The notes: generated by a model not told the origin, from the sequence alone. 64,000 nucleotides of DNA from Akkermansiaceae bacterium UBA956 (GCA_002293145.1 DBCO01000027.1:321876-385875); one strand, 5' to 3'. Shown: positions 1-8,927, numbered from the stretch's first letter. Program-made: numbers and translations.

Positions 1-342
1 CCCACACTCAACCCCATTTCCATCGACTACGCCCTCATGGAAAAAGCCAACCGCGTCCTCAACCTTGAGGCCACCTTTGATTGGGATGACGTCGGCTCTT
101 GGATTTCTATCGCCAAGTATCTCCCCCAACAAGGCTGCCACAACGCCACCAACACCGTCATCTCCGAGATCGAGTCCGAGAACAACATCGTCTTTAACGA
201 TCGCAAAAACTCCCACATCGCCCTCCTCGGCGTCGATGACCTCATCATCGTCCAGACCGAAGACGCCCTCCTCATCGCCAACCGCCACCAAGCCGACGCC
301 ATCAAAAAACTCTCCGAAATTCTTCCCAAAAACCTCCTTTGA
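1..342 (+). CDS. manC: Mannose-1-phosphate guanylyltransferase, C-terminal part
   Basis: The gene runs in from the left edge, so only the last 113 codons are present and the start is not visible. The frame is open from base 1 and reads NPISIDYALMEKANRV, then FDWDDVGSW. Both are typical of the C-terminal half of sugar-phosphate guanylyltransferases, where the alanine/methionine stretch and the DVGSW motif line the sugar-phosphate site. Full-length family members are about 350 residues. The enzyme makes GDP-mannose from mannose-1-phosphate and GTP in the cytoplasm, feeding polysaccharide and lipopolysaccharide synthesis. A related nucleotidyltransferase with another sugar specificity cannot be excluded from this fragment. 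Confidence 0.85.
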   Translation, partial: PTLNPISIDYALMEKANRVLNLEATFDWDDVGSWISIAKYLPQQGCHNATNTVISEIESENNIVFNDRKNSHIALLGVDDLIIVQTEDALLIANRHQADAIKKLSEILPKNLL

Positions 343-451
343 CGTTCGCGCCAAAGGCTCCTAAAGTCAACCTCGGAAAGGAACACAGCCATCTTGGCTG
401 TGTGCACAACCCCAGCACACAACAAAACTGAGATTTCAAGTCTTACATCTT

Positions 452-886
452 ATGTCTGATGATCTTTTGTCTTTCCCACACCCCGCCCTAGGCATCGACT
501 ATGGTGACTCGCGCATCGGCATCGCCGCCACCGATCCAGTCGGAATCATGGCGCACCCCGTGGAAACCATCCACGTTCAAAAAACCGACGCCCTCACGCG
601 CATCGCCGAGCTCATCCACCAACGCGGCATTTGTGCCCTCGTCATCGGCCTCCCTCTCCGACTCGATGGCTCCGAGGGCGATGCCGTAAAAAAAGTCCGC
701 AGCTTCGCCCAAAAACTCCAAGCCCAGCACCCCACACTGCCCCTCCACTTTACCGACGAGACATTCACCACGGTCTCCGCTGCCGCCAAACTCCACGAGG
801 CCGGAAAAAACGCAAAAAAACAAAAACACCTTATCGACCAAGCTGCCGCAGTGGAAATCCTCCACGCTTGGATGGAAGGAGTGTGA
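452..886 (+). CDS. ruvX: Putative Holliday junction resolvase RuvX/YqgF
   Basis: This 144-residue protein has the YqgF RNase H-like fold. The first acidic motif GIDYGDSRIGIA is near residue 14, the central VIGLPLRLDGSEG matches the family's glycine-rich strand, TDETFTTVSA carries the second acidic residue, and IDQAAAVEIL near the C-terminus carries the third. Family members resolve branched DNA or process the 5' end of pre-16S rRNA, and which of these this protein does cannot be read from sequence. The length fits the family (about 140). It lies 109 bases after the guanylyltransferase on the same strand. Confidence 0.9.
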   Translation: MSDDLLSFPHPALGIDYGDSRIGIAATDPVGIMAHPVETIHVQKTDALTRIAELIHQRGICALVIGLPLRLDGSEGDAVKKVRSFAQKLQAQHPTLPLHFTDETFTTVSAAAKLHEAGKNAKKQKHLIDQAAAVEILHAWMEGV

Positions 887-993
887 AGGCGGTACGAGAA
901 TTTTTGCTGAAGCGTCTGCATTCCTGACTGCACTCCAAAACGCACTCAGCACAACTCGGAGAAAATCTAACACTTTTGATCGACATCATTGAA

Positions 994-1275
994 ATGACCC
1001 TCTACGCTGGCCCACTTGACGGCAACACCATTACGGTTCATCGCGATACGCTAAAAATCAAACCCATCGTTGAAGTGCAAGCTCCCAGTGGAGAGTGGAT
1101 CGATTACGCCCTCGACAATGAAGGGAAATTCGTTTGGATTCCCGATCCTAATGACCCAAAAGTCGCGCGCGGATTTTTCGTCTGCGACGATGACGGCAAT
1201 GTCATCTCCGAAGAAAAATCCATAACCGCGGCTCTTGATAAACTCCAAGGGCACGACGAAGAAAGCAAATCTTAG
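994..1275 (+). CDS. Small conserved-type hypothetical protein (YAGPLDG motif)
   Basis: A 93-residue acidic protein beginning MTLYAGPLDGNTI. The ATG at 994 is preferred over an in-frame TTG at 976, because the residues after it resemble other small bacterial and phage proteins that begin with a 'GGPLDG' segment. No transmembrane segment or signal peptide is visible. The middle contains a predicted beta-rich stretch (EWIDYALDNEGKFVWI). Codon use matches its neighbours. I do not recognise a function. It follows ruvX by 107 bases on the same strand. Confidence 0.6.
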   Translation: MTLYAGPLDGNTITVHRDTLKIKPIVEVQAPSGEWIDYALDNEGKFVWIPDPNDPKVARGFFVCDDDGNVISEEKSITAALDKLQGHDEESKS

Positions 1276-1330
1276 CCAAATGCAAAATTCATCGCATCAC
1301 GGCATCAATGCATAACCCTAGGATTCAAAA

Positions 1331-1355
1331 AATCCGTTCAATCCGTAAAATCCGT
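1331..1355. repeat. Three 9-bp direct repeats (AATCCGT core)
   Basis: The heptamer AATCCGT occurs at 1331, 1340 and 1349 with exact 9-bp spacing, between the 994-1275 gene and the convergent infA. Short tandem ATCCGT strings of this kind are common between genes in many bacteria. No function is evident. Confidence 0.4.
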
Positions 1356-1423
1356 CGTAAAAATCTCTCACAACAGTGAAGACCAGACCATTTCAGACAG
1401 GCAAAACCCGTGACGGCGCAAAA

Positions 1424-1741
1424 TCAACCCACGCGGAAAACAATGCGTGCTTTCGTCGTATCGTAGGGAGACATCTCCATGCGCACCACATCACCCACCA
1501 CGAGGCGAATGAAACGTTTGCGCATTTTGCCCGAAATGTGGGCCAAAACTTCGTGACCATTGGTCATCTTCACCTTAAACATCGTTCCTGCCAACACGGC
1601 GGATACGGTTCCTTCAACCTCAATCGCCTTATCTTCTCCACCCTTCGCGCCTTTGCGAATTCTTGGCCCCGCATCGGGACGTGGCCCTGAGGGGCGTGCG
1701 GATCTGCCTCGTTGGCCGCCCGGTCTGTTGAAATTTGCCAT
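1424..1741 (-). CDS. infA: Translation initiation factor IF-1
   Basis: The C-terminal 70 residues are a canonical IF-1 OB fold: EVEGTV, NGHEVLAHISGKMRK, GDVVRMEMSPYD and ARIVFR are all present. IF-1 binds the 30S A site during initiation. The reading frame is open much further upstream. I chose the ATG at 1741, which gives 105 residues with a Gly/Arg/Pro-rich basic N-terminal extension (MANFNRPGGQRGRSARP); the ATG at 1774 would add 11 residues. Such basic extensions are longer than in the classic 72-residue IF-1. A second, divergent IF-1-like gene lies at 28632. Confidence 0.93.
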   Translation of the reverse strand: MANFNRPGGQRGRSARPSGPRPDAGPRIRKGAKGGEDKAIEVEGTVSAVLAGTMFKVKMTNGHEVLAHISGKMRKRFIRLVVGDVVRMEMSPYDTTKARIVFRVG

Positions 1742-2005
1742 ATTCTTGTTCGTAGAGTCCTCACTATGTGCCATAAAAATTGATTCGTTACGGCTCAAGG
1801 ACTCTCTCGATTTTTTAGCAATTGGCAATCCTAAAATAAAAAAAACCTCAAAATTTTGAGATTTTGCATTGACAGAACCCTCGCAGCCTCCTAGTTTTCG
1901 CGCCCCGCAGCAGCTCAACGGCCGCAGCGATGGGATTCTTCTCAAGTATTTCCTTCTCATTCATTGTAACTCCAACTGCTATCCTTAACTGCTAATCAAG
2001 TCTGT

Positions 2006-2437
2006 ATGAAAACATTTTCCGCCAAGCCACAAGACGTGCAACGCACATGGCACATCATCGACGCCAAGGACAAAATCCTCGGTGCCGTAGCTGTTGAAGC
2101 CGCAGTTCTTCTCCGTGGCAAGCACAAGCCGATTTTCACCACGCACATCGACACCGGTGACTTCGTCGTCATCATCAATGCTGATCAAGTACGCTTCAGT
2201 GGCACCAAGGAAAACGACAAGATTTACACCCGCTTCACTGGGTTCGTTGGTGGCAAAAAAGTGGAAACTCCGCGCATGGTTCGTAAGCGTCGTCCCGTGC
2301 TCATACTTGAGCGCGCTGTTTGGGGCATGCTTCCGAAAGGCAGCCTTGGTCGCCAACAATACACCAAATTGAAAGTGTATGCAGGCGCCGATCATCCACA
2401 CGCCGCACAACAACCCGTCGAGCGTACCATCGCCTAA
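2006..2437 (+). CDS. rplM: 50S ribosomal protein L13
   Basis: This 143-residue protein matches L13 along its whole length: WHIIDAKDKILGAVAVEAA, GKHKPIFTTHIDTGDFVVI, TRFTGFVGG and the C-terminal YTKLKVYAGADHPHAAQQP. L13 is an early-assembling 23S rRNA-binding protein. It is followed after 32 bases by rpsI, the usual bacterial rplM-rpsI operon, and the pair ends at the terminator at 2887. Confidence 0.98.
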   Translation: MKTFSAKPQDVQRTWHIIDAKDKILGAVAVEAAVLLRGKHKPIFTTHIDTGDFVVIINADQVRFSGTKENDKIYTRFTGFVGGKKVETPRMVRKRRPVLILERAVWGMLPKGSLGRQQYTKLKVYAGADHPHAAQQPVERTIA

Positions 2438-2469
2438 TTTCTTTACTCATTCCTTTCCCAATCAATTCC

Positions 2470-2865
2470 ATGAGCGAAATCACTACCGCATCTGCCACAG
2501 GCCGCCGCAAAAACGCCATCGCACACGTTTGGCTTTCCGAAGGCTCCGGTCAAATCATCATCAATGGTCGCACCTTTGAAGAATACCTTCCCACCATCCC
2601 GCTGCAAAACACCGTTTTGCTTCCCTTCCAACACGGTCACCTGATCAACAAGTTTGACGTGAAAGTGGTTGCCAAAGGTGGCGGCATTCATGGTCAAGTC
2701 GGAGCGATCAGCCTCGGCATCTCCCGCGCTCTCACCCAGCTCGACCCCGAGATCCGCAAGCTCATCAAGCCACACGGTCTCCTGACCCGCGATGGGCGCA
2801 TGAAAGAGCGCAAAAAAGCAGGCCGCCCCGGCGCCCGCAAACGCTTCCAGTTCTCCAAACGTTAA
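2470..2865 (+). CDS. rpsI: 30S ribosomal protein S9
   Basis: A 131-residue S9. The start MSEITTASATGRRKNAIA at 2470 gives the family's N-terminal 'TGRRKNAIA' box. It contains the conserved GGGIHGQVGAISLGISRAL and the C-terminal basic tail RKKAGRPGARKRFQFSKR, which reaches the ribosomal P site. The reading frame extends upstream into rplM, but that extension is an out-of-frame reading of rplM and is not part of the protein. It is second in the rplM-rpsI operon. Confidence 0.98.
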   Translation: MSEITTASATGRRKNAIAHVWLSEGSGQIIINGRTFEEYLPTIPLQNTVLLPFQHGHLINKFDVKVVAKGGGIHGQVGAISLGISRALTQLDPEIRKLIKPHGLLTRDGRMKERKKAGRPGARKRFQFSKR

Positions 2866-2886
2866 TCCGTTTCCAAACTCTTTTTC

Positions 2887-2920
2887 AAAAAAACCGCATC
2901 CTCACCGATGCGGTTTTTTT
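2887..2920 (+). terminator. Rho-independent terminator of rplM-rpsI
   Basis: The inverted repeat AAACCGCATC / GATGCGGTTT has a 6-base loop and is followed by a run of T. It lies 22 bases after the rpsI stop. A run of A on the other side makes it potentially bidirectional. Confidence 0.9.
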
Positions 2921-3133
2921 GTGCTCAATTGTTCCCGTCTCTGGGGTCTCCGGGGTCACCATATGCGGTGATGAAATCAAGCGGTTTTTCCATGTTTTTT
3001 TAGGTATTCTGGATCGAATGGTTTTTGGTGCTTGAGCACTCCGCAGACTGGAAACGTAATAAGCTTCCACAACACGGCATGAGCGAAGCGAGTGTGTTCT
3101 CGGGCGATCGAGCAAAAAGGTCGACGCACCGAG

Positions 3134-3176
3134 AAAAAAAACAGCATCAGCCGAGCTTTTTACTCCGCTGGTGCTG
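3134..3176 (-). terminator. Rho-independent terminator of the 3206-3355 small gene
   Basis: On the minus strand CAGCACCAGC pairs with GCTGATGCTG (one wobble pair, 15-base loop), followed at once by eight T. It starts about 30 bases after the stop of the minus-strand small gene, the expected place for its terminator. Confidence 0.6.
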
Positions 3177-3205
3177 CTTTGAGCTTGATCATGGAATGCG
3201 CTCAA

Positions 3206-3355
3206 TTATGGCGCATCAGAGTCTTGTGTTTCTTTTCGGCGTCGTGAAAAGCGTTGCCCGACTTGATCAATCAGGTCATCAAGACCCAAACCTTTCGCTG
3301 TCCGCTGCGCGGCATAATAGACTTCAAGGGCGGAGATGCGGTTCGGTGTGGTCAT
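3206..3355 (-). CDS. Predicted small protein, 49 residues
   Basis: The minus-strand frame from ATG 3355 encodes MTTPNRISALEVYYAAQRTA, then a segment rich in Gly, Leu and Asp (GLGLDDLIDQVG), then a basic stretch (RFSRRRKE) and an acidic end. Codon use resembles the surrounding real genes and a hairpin-plus-T8 terminator follows the stop, which together argue that it is expressed. The N-terminal part could form an amphipathic helix. I do not recognise the family. The remainder of 2921-3608 (upstream to the 3609 gene) holds no other gene that I can support. Confidence 0.4.
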   Translation of the reverse strand: MTTPNRISALEVYYAAQRTAKGLGLDDLIDQVGQRFSRRRKETQDSDAP

Positions 3356-3608
3356 TGGAGATATTTCGTTATTTGTTTTAGGAAACTTTCATGACTGAGA
3401 GTCAGAATCTCTAGCAGATAACGCTTGCGCCATGAAGTCGTGATTTTGCCGCACTGATCAAAACTAAGAAAACTCATTTCCCCTCTCCATGGTTGCTTTC
3501 ATGCAACGACCTCGCTAAAGTCGCCAGCAGCTGAGGTTATTTTCTCAGTTGCGCGTGGCAATTACTCCACGTGCCATCGTGTGAAAACCTATATTAATCG
3601 ATTTTCTT

Positions 3609-4469
3609 ATGCTGCGAACCCTAATCTTTGCCTCAATCCTCGCCAGCAATTCCTGGGCGGGCGAATTTCTTCTGCTCTGCGGCGCGGAGGAAGTCTTTCA
3701 AATCGATCCCGCCGCGGATGCCACCGCTGCGCTATGGACTTGGCGGGCGAGGGATCGCCCAGAATTACCTGAAGCATTGCGCAATACTTTTCGCACCACA
3801 TCCGAGTGCAAGCCACACAAGGACGGCAAACAGTTGTTGATTACCTCTTCAGGTGGCGGTTGCGCATTGTTAGAATTCCCTTCAGGTAAAGCGCTGTGGT
3901 GGGCGCGTGCGACCAATGCTCACTCGATCGAAGCCCTGCCCGGCGGATTGATCGCTGTGGCATCATCCGTCGGCAAGGGAGGCGATCAACTATTACTATA
4001 CGATGAAACCATACCCATGAGCGCTATCGCACAAATTCCCTTGGCTTCGGCGCACGGGCTGGTTTGGGATGAAGCACGTCAATGCCTGTGGGCCTTAGGT
4101 TTTGATGAACTCATCGCCTGCACACTGAAGAACCGGATGCTCGTCGTAAAGTCGCGACACAAACTGCCTGATGACGATGGCCATGACCTGCGAGCTGTTC
4201 CCAACTCGGTCGATCTGATACTTTCAACACATACCAGTGTCTGGCGCTTTCATCGTGACGACGCTGTATTTCGTCCCGAGCCAATGCTCGAGCATCGAGC
4301 AAAAGTAAAATCGATTGACATTCATCCAGCGTCAAGCCGCATTGCCATGATTCAATCGACAAAAAAGCAATGGTGGTCGGACAGCGTCCATTTGTTCCTT
4401 CCCAATGCCAAACATAGCATCACGGATGCAATCTTATACAAAGCTCGTTGGTTAACTATAAAAGACTAA
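3609..4469 (+). CDS. Secreted beta-propeller-like protein (possibly DUF6528)
   Basis: A 286-residue protein with a signal peptide (MLRTLIFASILASNSWAGE, cleavage near residue 17). After it comes FLLLCGAEEVFQID, then repeated short segments that look like propeller blades (LLITSSGGGCALLEFPSG, IEALPGGLIAVASSVG, VWDEARQCLWALG, DLILSTHTSVWRF). The opening and blade pattern resemble proteins annotated as DUF6528, which have no assigned biochemical role; this match is from memory and not tested. Probably periplasmic. It stands alone, with its own upstream region and convergent to gcvH. Confidence 0.65.
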   Translation: MLRTLIFASILASNSWAGEFLLLCGAEEVFQIDPAADATAALWTWRARDRPELPEALRNTFRTTSECKPHKDGKQLLITSSGGGCALLEFPSGKALWWARATNAHSIEALPGGLIAVASSVGKGGDQLLLYDETIPMSAIAQIPLASAHGLVWDEARQCLWALGFDELIACTLKNRMLVVKSRHKLPDDDGHDLRAVPNSVDLILSTHTSVWRFHRDDAVFRPEPMLEHRAKVKSIDIHPASSRIAMIQSTKKQWWSDSVHLFLPNAKHSITDAILYKARWLTIKD

Positions 4470-4709
4470 ATTTTCCGATTTGATATCAAGATCTTAACGA
4501 ACATCAGCAGCAATGGTCTCTTTGTTTGCGTGCGTTTCAGCCATGACTAAAACCTTGGCGGGATTTCGTGAAGTGGAGGAATTGGTGATCAAATTGGGAT
4601 TTCGGATTCAAATAACATATCGATGACAATGGGCTGTCATCATCACTAACCAAAAGGAGAAGCCACGAACGACTTCTTCTAAGAAAAATTTGCTAGAGAA
4701 AATTCTCGA

Positions 4710-5087
4710 TCAGCCAATCATCGCACCATACCCCGCGGCATCCATCAGGGAGTCCACCGAGGCGATGTCTTTGACGCGCATTTTGAAAATCCAACCTTTT
4801 CCGTAGGGATCAGTATTAACCAGCGCGGGATCAGCTTCCACTTCCGGATTGCCCTCGACGATTTCACCGGATATTGGTGCGTAGATGTCGCTTGCAGCTT
4901 TCACGGATTCAACAACCGCTGTCGGGTCACCAAGGTCCACGGATTTGCCCACGGCAGGCAGTTCGACAAAGACCACGTCGGTAAGCTCAGCTTGTGCATG
5001 GTCAGTGATGCCTACGGTAGCGATGTCGCCCTCAAGGCGCACCCATTCGTGAGACGAGTTGTATTTTAGATCAGTTGGGATGTTCAT
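4710..5087 (-). CDS. gcvH: Glycine cleavage system H protein
   Basis: This 125-residue lipoyl carrier opens with DLKYNSSHEWVR and has GITDHAQAELTDVVFVELP. The lipoyl-lysine motif is ESVKAASDIYAP, and GEIVEGNPEVEADPALVN, DPYGKGWIFKM complete the family pattern. It shuttles the aminomethyl group between the P and T proteins. It lies 12 bases downstream of gcvT and is surely co-transcribed with it. No gcvP follows in this window, so the P protein must be encoded elsewhere. The 240 bases between the stop and the 4469 gene hold no gene that I can support. Confidence 0.97.
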   Translation of the reverse strand: MNIPTDLKYNSSHEWVRLEGDIATVGITDHAQAELTDVVFVELPAVGKSVDLGDPTAVVESVKAASDIYAPISGEIVEGNPEVEADPALVNTDPYGKGWIFKMRVKDIASVDSLMDAAGYGAMIG

Positions 5088-5099
5088 GTTGTCAGAGAG

Positions 5100-6197
5100 T
5101 TATGCGCCTTTTGATGCGAATTTGTAAAATGGTTTTTTGACGACCTTGGCAGAAAATTTGCGGCTACGGACATCGATGTTTACCAGTGTGCCGAGTTTGG
5201 TGTGAGCGATGGGCAGGTAGGCCATGCCAATGCCGGTCATCAGGCTCGGTGAAAGCACACCACTGGCAAGTTCTCCGATGACTTCACCTTCCGGTGTTTC
5301 TACGGTGTAGTGCGCTCGCGGTGGCGCACCTTTTTCGAGGTATTGCAGACCCACGAGCTTACGCGTTAGGCCATCGGCCTTCTGGGCAGCAAGAACATCG
5401 CGACCAATAAAATCACCTTTGTTAAGATCGACGAAAAATCCGAGTCCCGCTTCGAGCGGTGTCAATTCTTCCGAGAGATCATTGCCATTGAGTGGATAAC
5501 CCATTTCGAGGCGCAGACTATCACGCGAGCCGAGTCCGCATGGTTTGGCACCAGCGGCAACATAGGCCTTGAGCCAATCGGGACCACTTGAGGCAGAGCT
5601 GAAAAACTCAAAGCCGTCCTCGCCCGTGTAACCCGTGCGACAGACGACGAGTTCTTCGCCTTGATGCGTGAATCGCAGGATGCCATTGCGCGGCGGAATT
5701 GTTTGCTCGGGGAAAAGTGCGCTAAACGATGCCACCGCAGTGGGGCCTTGCACGGCCATGCCAGCCCATAGATCGCTTTCGTTAGCGAGGGCAATGTCCT
5801 CGGGTTGATGACGAGCGAGCCAGAAAAAATCTTGTTCGATGCGCGATGCATTCACCACCAAGAAAAACGCATCGGCGGCCTCGCGGTAGATGATTAGGTC
5901 ATCGATGACTCCACCTTTTCCATTGAGTAGGAGAGTGTATTGCCCGTCACCCGGCTGGAGCGCGGCGACATTGTTGGAGAGCATGCGATTGAGCCAACCC
6001 TCGGCACCAGCGCCGCGCACGATGAGTTGCCCCATGTGCGAAATATCAAAAATCCCGAATTTTTCGCGCACCGCGGCGTGCTCATCGAGGATCGATGTAT
6101 ACTGCACGGGCATGAACCAACCACCGAACGGCACCATTTTTGCACCCAATTCGATGTGTACTGATTCGAGCGGCGTGTGAAGTAAATTGTCTGACAT
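5100..6197 (-). CDS. gcvT: Glycine cleavage system aminomethyltransferase (T protein)
   Basis: A 365-residue T protein that uses tetrahydrofolate to release ammonia from the H-protein-bound aminomethyl group. Family landmarks are KMVPFGGWFMPVQY, FDISHMGQL, GDGQYTLLLN, CRTGYTGEDGFE, GLGSRDSLRLEMGYPLNGND and the C-terminal barrel. I take ATG 6197 (MSDNLLHTPLESVH) as the start, because the longer frame only adds residues unlike the family and would run into the divergent gene at 6265. No glycine riboswitch fits in the 67-base divergent spacer. Confidence 0.97.
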   Translation of the reverse strand: MSDNLLHTPLESVHIELGAKMVPFGGWFMPVQYTSILDEHAAVREKFGIFDISHMGQLIVRGAGAEGWLNRMLSNNVAALQPGDGQYTLLLNGKGGVIDDLIIYREAADAFFLVVNASRIEQDFFWLARHQPEDIALANESDLWAGMAVQGPTAVASFSALFPEQTIPPRNGILRFTHQGEELVVCRTGYTGEDGFEFFSSASSGPDWLKAYVAAGAKPCGLGSRDSLRLEMGYPLNGNDLSEELTPLEAGLGFFVDLNKGDFIGRDVLAAQKADGLTRKLVGLQYLEKGAPPRAHYTVETPEGEVIGELASGVLSPSLMTGIGMAYLPIAHTKLGTLVNIDVRSRKFSAKVVKKPFYKFASKGA

Positions 6198-6264
6198 TTC
6201 GACGCAAAAAATGACACATGCATCGTGCTTGTCAACCCCCAAGCTCTGGGCTAAAAAATTTCGC

Positions 6265-7053
6265 ATGGCACAATGGCAGAATCCTCGAAAAAATTACAAC
6301 TGGCTCGCATTCCCGAGCTTGTTACGCTTCATGATGCTACTGAGTGTATTGTCGTATGCACTCTCATGGGTAAATCCTGCGATCAGCCAGATGCTCGATT
6401 TTGATCGCGAAAAAATTCTTGCTGGAGAAGTCTGGCGATTGATTACCTTTCCGTTCATCCCAGAAAGGGTTGGTGGACTAAACTTGTTGACCATCGTTTT
6501 TCTCTACTTTGCGATTATGGTCTCATTTCTCATCAGTGATTCGTTAGAAAATTGTTGGGGTATTCTCAAGACCTCGGTGTTTGTTTACGTGACTTGGATT
6601 TTGTTGATCATCGGTGGCATGATGGTATCGGGCACATCCGGCAATGGCTTAGTGATTGCCTCAATCGCGTTCTGTGTGTTCGGCACCTACTACCCGCGCT
6701 ACGAGTTCCGCTTGTTTTTCTTTCTCCCTATACCCGTGGGATTTCTCGCCGCCATCGCAGGCGCATTTCTGGTATACAATGCCGTCACGAGCCTAACAGG
6801 ATTAGCGACGAGTGGAGCCGGTGTGCTTGCCTATTTGCTCTTCGTTGGACCTGACATTCTGCGGGGTAAAGTGCAATCGATCAAGCAAATCGGACGACGA
6901 CACACTTTCAAAAAACGCACTTTGCGTGAGACGGCGAGTTTCAATTGCTGTGTCGTCTGCGGTGCCACTGAGCTCAGTCATCCCGACGCAGAATTCCGCG
7001 TCGCGGCAGATGGCAAGGAGTATTGTCATGAACATCTGCCGAAGGATGGGTGA
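6265..7053 (+). CDS. Rhomboid-like membrane protein with C-terminal Cys-rich module
   Basis: A 262-residue protein starting MAQWQNPRKN. It has about six hydrophobic segments. WRLITFPFIP (57-66) and the LENCWG segment (94-99) are rhomboid landmarks, and GTSG (123-126) sits where the catalytic GxSG serine would be. The last membrane helix, which should carry the catalytic histidine, reads SGAGVLAYLLFVG with no histidine. The C-terminal 35 residues contain Cys228, Cys229, Cys232, Cys254, His255 and His257, a possible zinc ribbon facing the cytoplasm. It is either a pseudo-protease or an atypical rhomboid. Transcribed divergently from gcvT. Confidence 0.7.
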   Translation: MAQWQNPRKNYNWLAFPSLLRFMMLLSVLSYALSWVNPAISQMLDFDREKILAGEVWRLITFPFIPERVGGLNLLTIVFLYFAIMVSFLISDSLENCWGILKTSVFVYVTWILLIIGGMMVSGTSGNGLVIASIAFCVFGTYYPRYEFRLFFFLPIPVGFLAAIAGAFLVYNAVTSLTGLATSGAGVLAYLLFVGPDILRGKVQSIKQIGRRHTFKKRTLRETASFNCCVVCGATELSHPDAEFRVAADGKEYCHEHLPKDG

Positions 7054-7141
7054 GTCATTATGCGTTGATCGGGAATGTGCACGCTAAGATATCAGATATT
7101 CCGCTTGAACATGGCACACTCTCTGCCAGCATCGGCGGCTG

Positions 7142-8845
7142 ATGAATGCGAGTGTGAAGCGGAGCGCAGGAGTATTATTGCCAGCGTTTTCCCCGCGGAG
7201 AGAGGGTGATTTGGGCATCGGCGACACGCGTGCGCTGAGCGAGTGGATGCATTGGGCCGCGGCGCACAAGGTAGGATTTTTGCAGTTACTACCGATCAAT
7301 GAAACGGGCTCGGATGATAGTCCTTACAATGCGATTTCATCAGTAGCCTTGGAGCCGCTGTATTTGACCATGGAAGATGTGCCGGGCTTGAGCGCGGAAG
7401 AACTGGCCACGGCGCGGGCGAAACTAGGAAGCGAAGTGATCGGTGATCGCCTCGTACACTATACCACCGTGCGCACGATGAAACGCATGCTGTTAGAGAT
7501 TGCCTATGCGCAGTTTCCCCATTCGGCTTCTGTTGTCGAAAAACAAGAGTTCGAGATTTTCCAGCGCAAGGAAGCTACTTGGTTGCAGGACTATACCTTA
7601 TTTCGCTGGTTGATGAATCGAGCTCATGGCAGCGAGGCGTGGGATCTGTGGCCCAAGGATTTTTCCGATCCCGAGCTAGCCCGTGCCTATTGGCAAAACC
7701 AACGCATTAAGCAGGGCGATGCCGTGGTGCGCGAGCGTACATTTTTTTCATGGGTGCAATGGCTGTGCTTCCGCCAATGGCGTGCGCTACGCGCTCTCGG
7801 CGATGAACTCGGCGTGAAACTCATGGGCGATATCCCGATCGGCATCTCCTACTACTCGGCGGATGTGTTTTTTCAGCGCGAAAATTTCGATCTCGATTGG
7901 TGTGGTGGCGCGCCTCCAGAAACCATGTTCAAGCATGACCGCTTCATCCAGCAATGGGGCCAAAACTGGGGCATTCCTCTCTATCGTTGGGAGGAGATGA
8001 CTGAACAAGGTTACCCGTGGTGGAAACAACGCATCGCCAAGCTGACGGAAATTTTTTCGATGTTTCGCATCGATCACATTCTTGGATTTTATCGCATCTA
8101 TGCTTTCCCGTGGCGGCCCCAACGCAATCTCGAATTTCTCGATCTCAGCCCTGAAGAAGCCGCCAATCTTACCGCTGGTAGGCGGGCCCAATGGGCGTGG
8201 AGGCCTGATGACAACGAGGAAAACAAACGTGCGAACTGTGCCGATGGTGATCACCGACTGCGTGCGATTCTCGAAGCCGCTGGCGATTGCGAAGTCATCG
8301 GCGAAGACCTCGGCTGCGTGCCCGAATACGTGCGCCCGCATCTGGAATCACTCGGCATCGCCGGCTTCCGCATTCCTCATTGGGACTCACGCGATGGTCA
8401 CGTGATCCTCGGAGAGGAACTTCCTGAGTGCTCATTTGCCACCTATGCGACTCATGATCACGATACCTTGTCCTCACTATGGGAAGGATTTCGCGCCGCT
8501 GCTGCCGGCGAAATCGATCCCGACGCCATCGAAGAAGGCAAGTCGAACCTGCGCATGATAGGCGAGTTTGCCGGCATTGCCGAGGCAGATATCGTGCTGC
8601 CCGTGTATACTCACGAAGTCCGCTGGCACTTGATCGAGGCATTACTGCAATCGCGCTCACGCTACGCTGCGATCATGATCACCGATCTCTATGGCATGAG
8701 CGACCGCTTCAACATGCCCGGTACTCTAGGCGGAGAAAATTGGCGTTTCCGCCTCCCCTTCACCATCGATGACAGCAAAAAAGACCGCACTCTCGGCGCT
8801 GAAGCGGTGAAATTGGGCAAAACCATCATCAAGGCAAACCGTTGA
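7142..8845 (+). CDS. malQ: 4-alpha-glucanotransferase (amylomaltase)
   Basis: This 567-residue GH77 enzyme transfers maltodextrin segments between chains in the cytoplasm during maltose and glycogen metabolism. Landmarks are RSAGVLLPAFSPR, LGIGD, FLQLLPINETGSDDSPYNA and MGDIPIGISYYSADV. The nucleophile region is FRIDHILGFYRIYAFPW, the acid/base region is GEDLGCVP, and ATHDHDTL follows. The length fits bacterial MalQ. A LacI-type regulator follows 82 bases downstream and may control it, which is inference from position. Confidence 0.95.
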   Translation: MNASVKRSAGVLLPAFSPRREGDLGIGDTRALSEWMHWAAAHKVGFLQLLPINETGSDDSPYNAISSVALEPLYLTMEDVPGLSAEELATARAKLGSEVIGDRLVHYTTVRTMKRMLLEIAYAQFPHSASVVEKQEFEIFQRKEATWLQDYTLFRWLMNRAHGSEAWDLWPKDFSDPELARAYWQNQRIKQGDAVVRERTFFSWVQWLCFRQWRALRALGDELGVKLMGDIPIGISYYSADVFFQRENFDLDWCGGAPPETMFKHDRFIQQWGQNWGIPLYRWEEMTEQGYPWWKQRIAKLTEIFSMFRIDHILGFYRIYAFPWRPQRNLEFLDLSPEEAANLTAGRRAQWAWRPDDNEENKRANCADGDHRLRAILEAAGDCEVIGEDLGCVPEYVRPHLESLGIAGFRIPHWDSRDGHVILGEELPECSFATYATHDHDTLSSLWEGFRAAAAGEIDPDAIEEGKSNLRMIGEFAGIAEADIVLPVYTHEVRWHLIEALLQSRSRYAAIMITDLYGMSDRFNMPGTLGGENWRFRLPFTIDDSKKDRTLGAEAVKLGKTIIKANR

Positions 8846-8927
8846 GTATCAACGAAATAATTCTGCGTTAAGAAACAAGACAGAAAATTATCAATTGCAT
8901 GCTTGCGTTTCATCTAGGAAAGTTCTT

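Noticed and set aside
6198..6264. Glycine riboswitch upstream of gcvT
   Set aside because: The divergent spacer is only 67 bases, too short for a glycine riboswitch, and no paired aptamer is visible.
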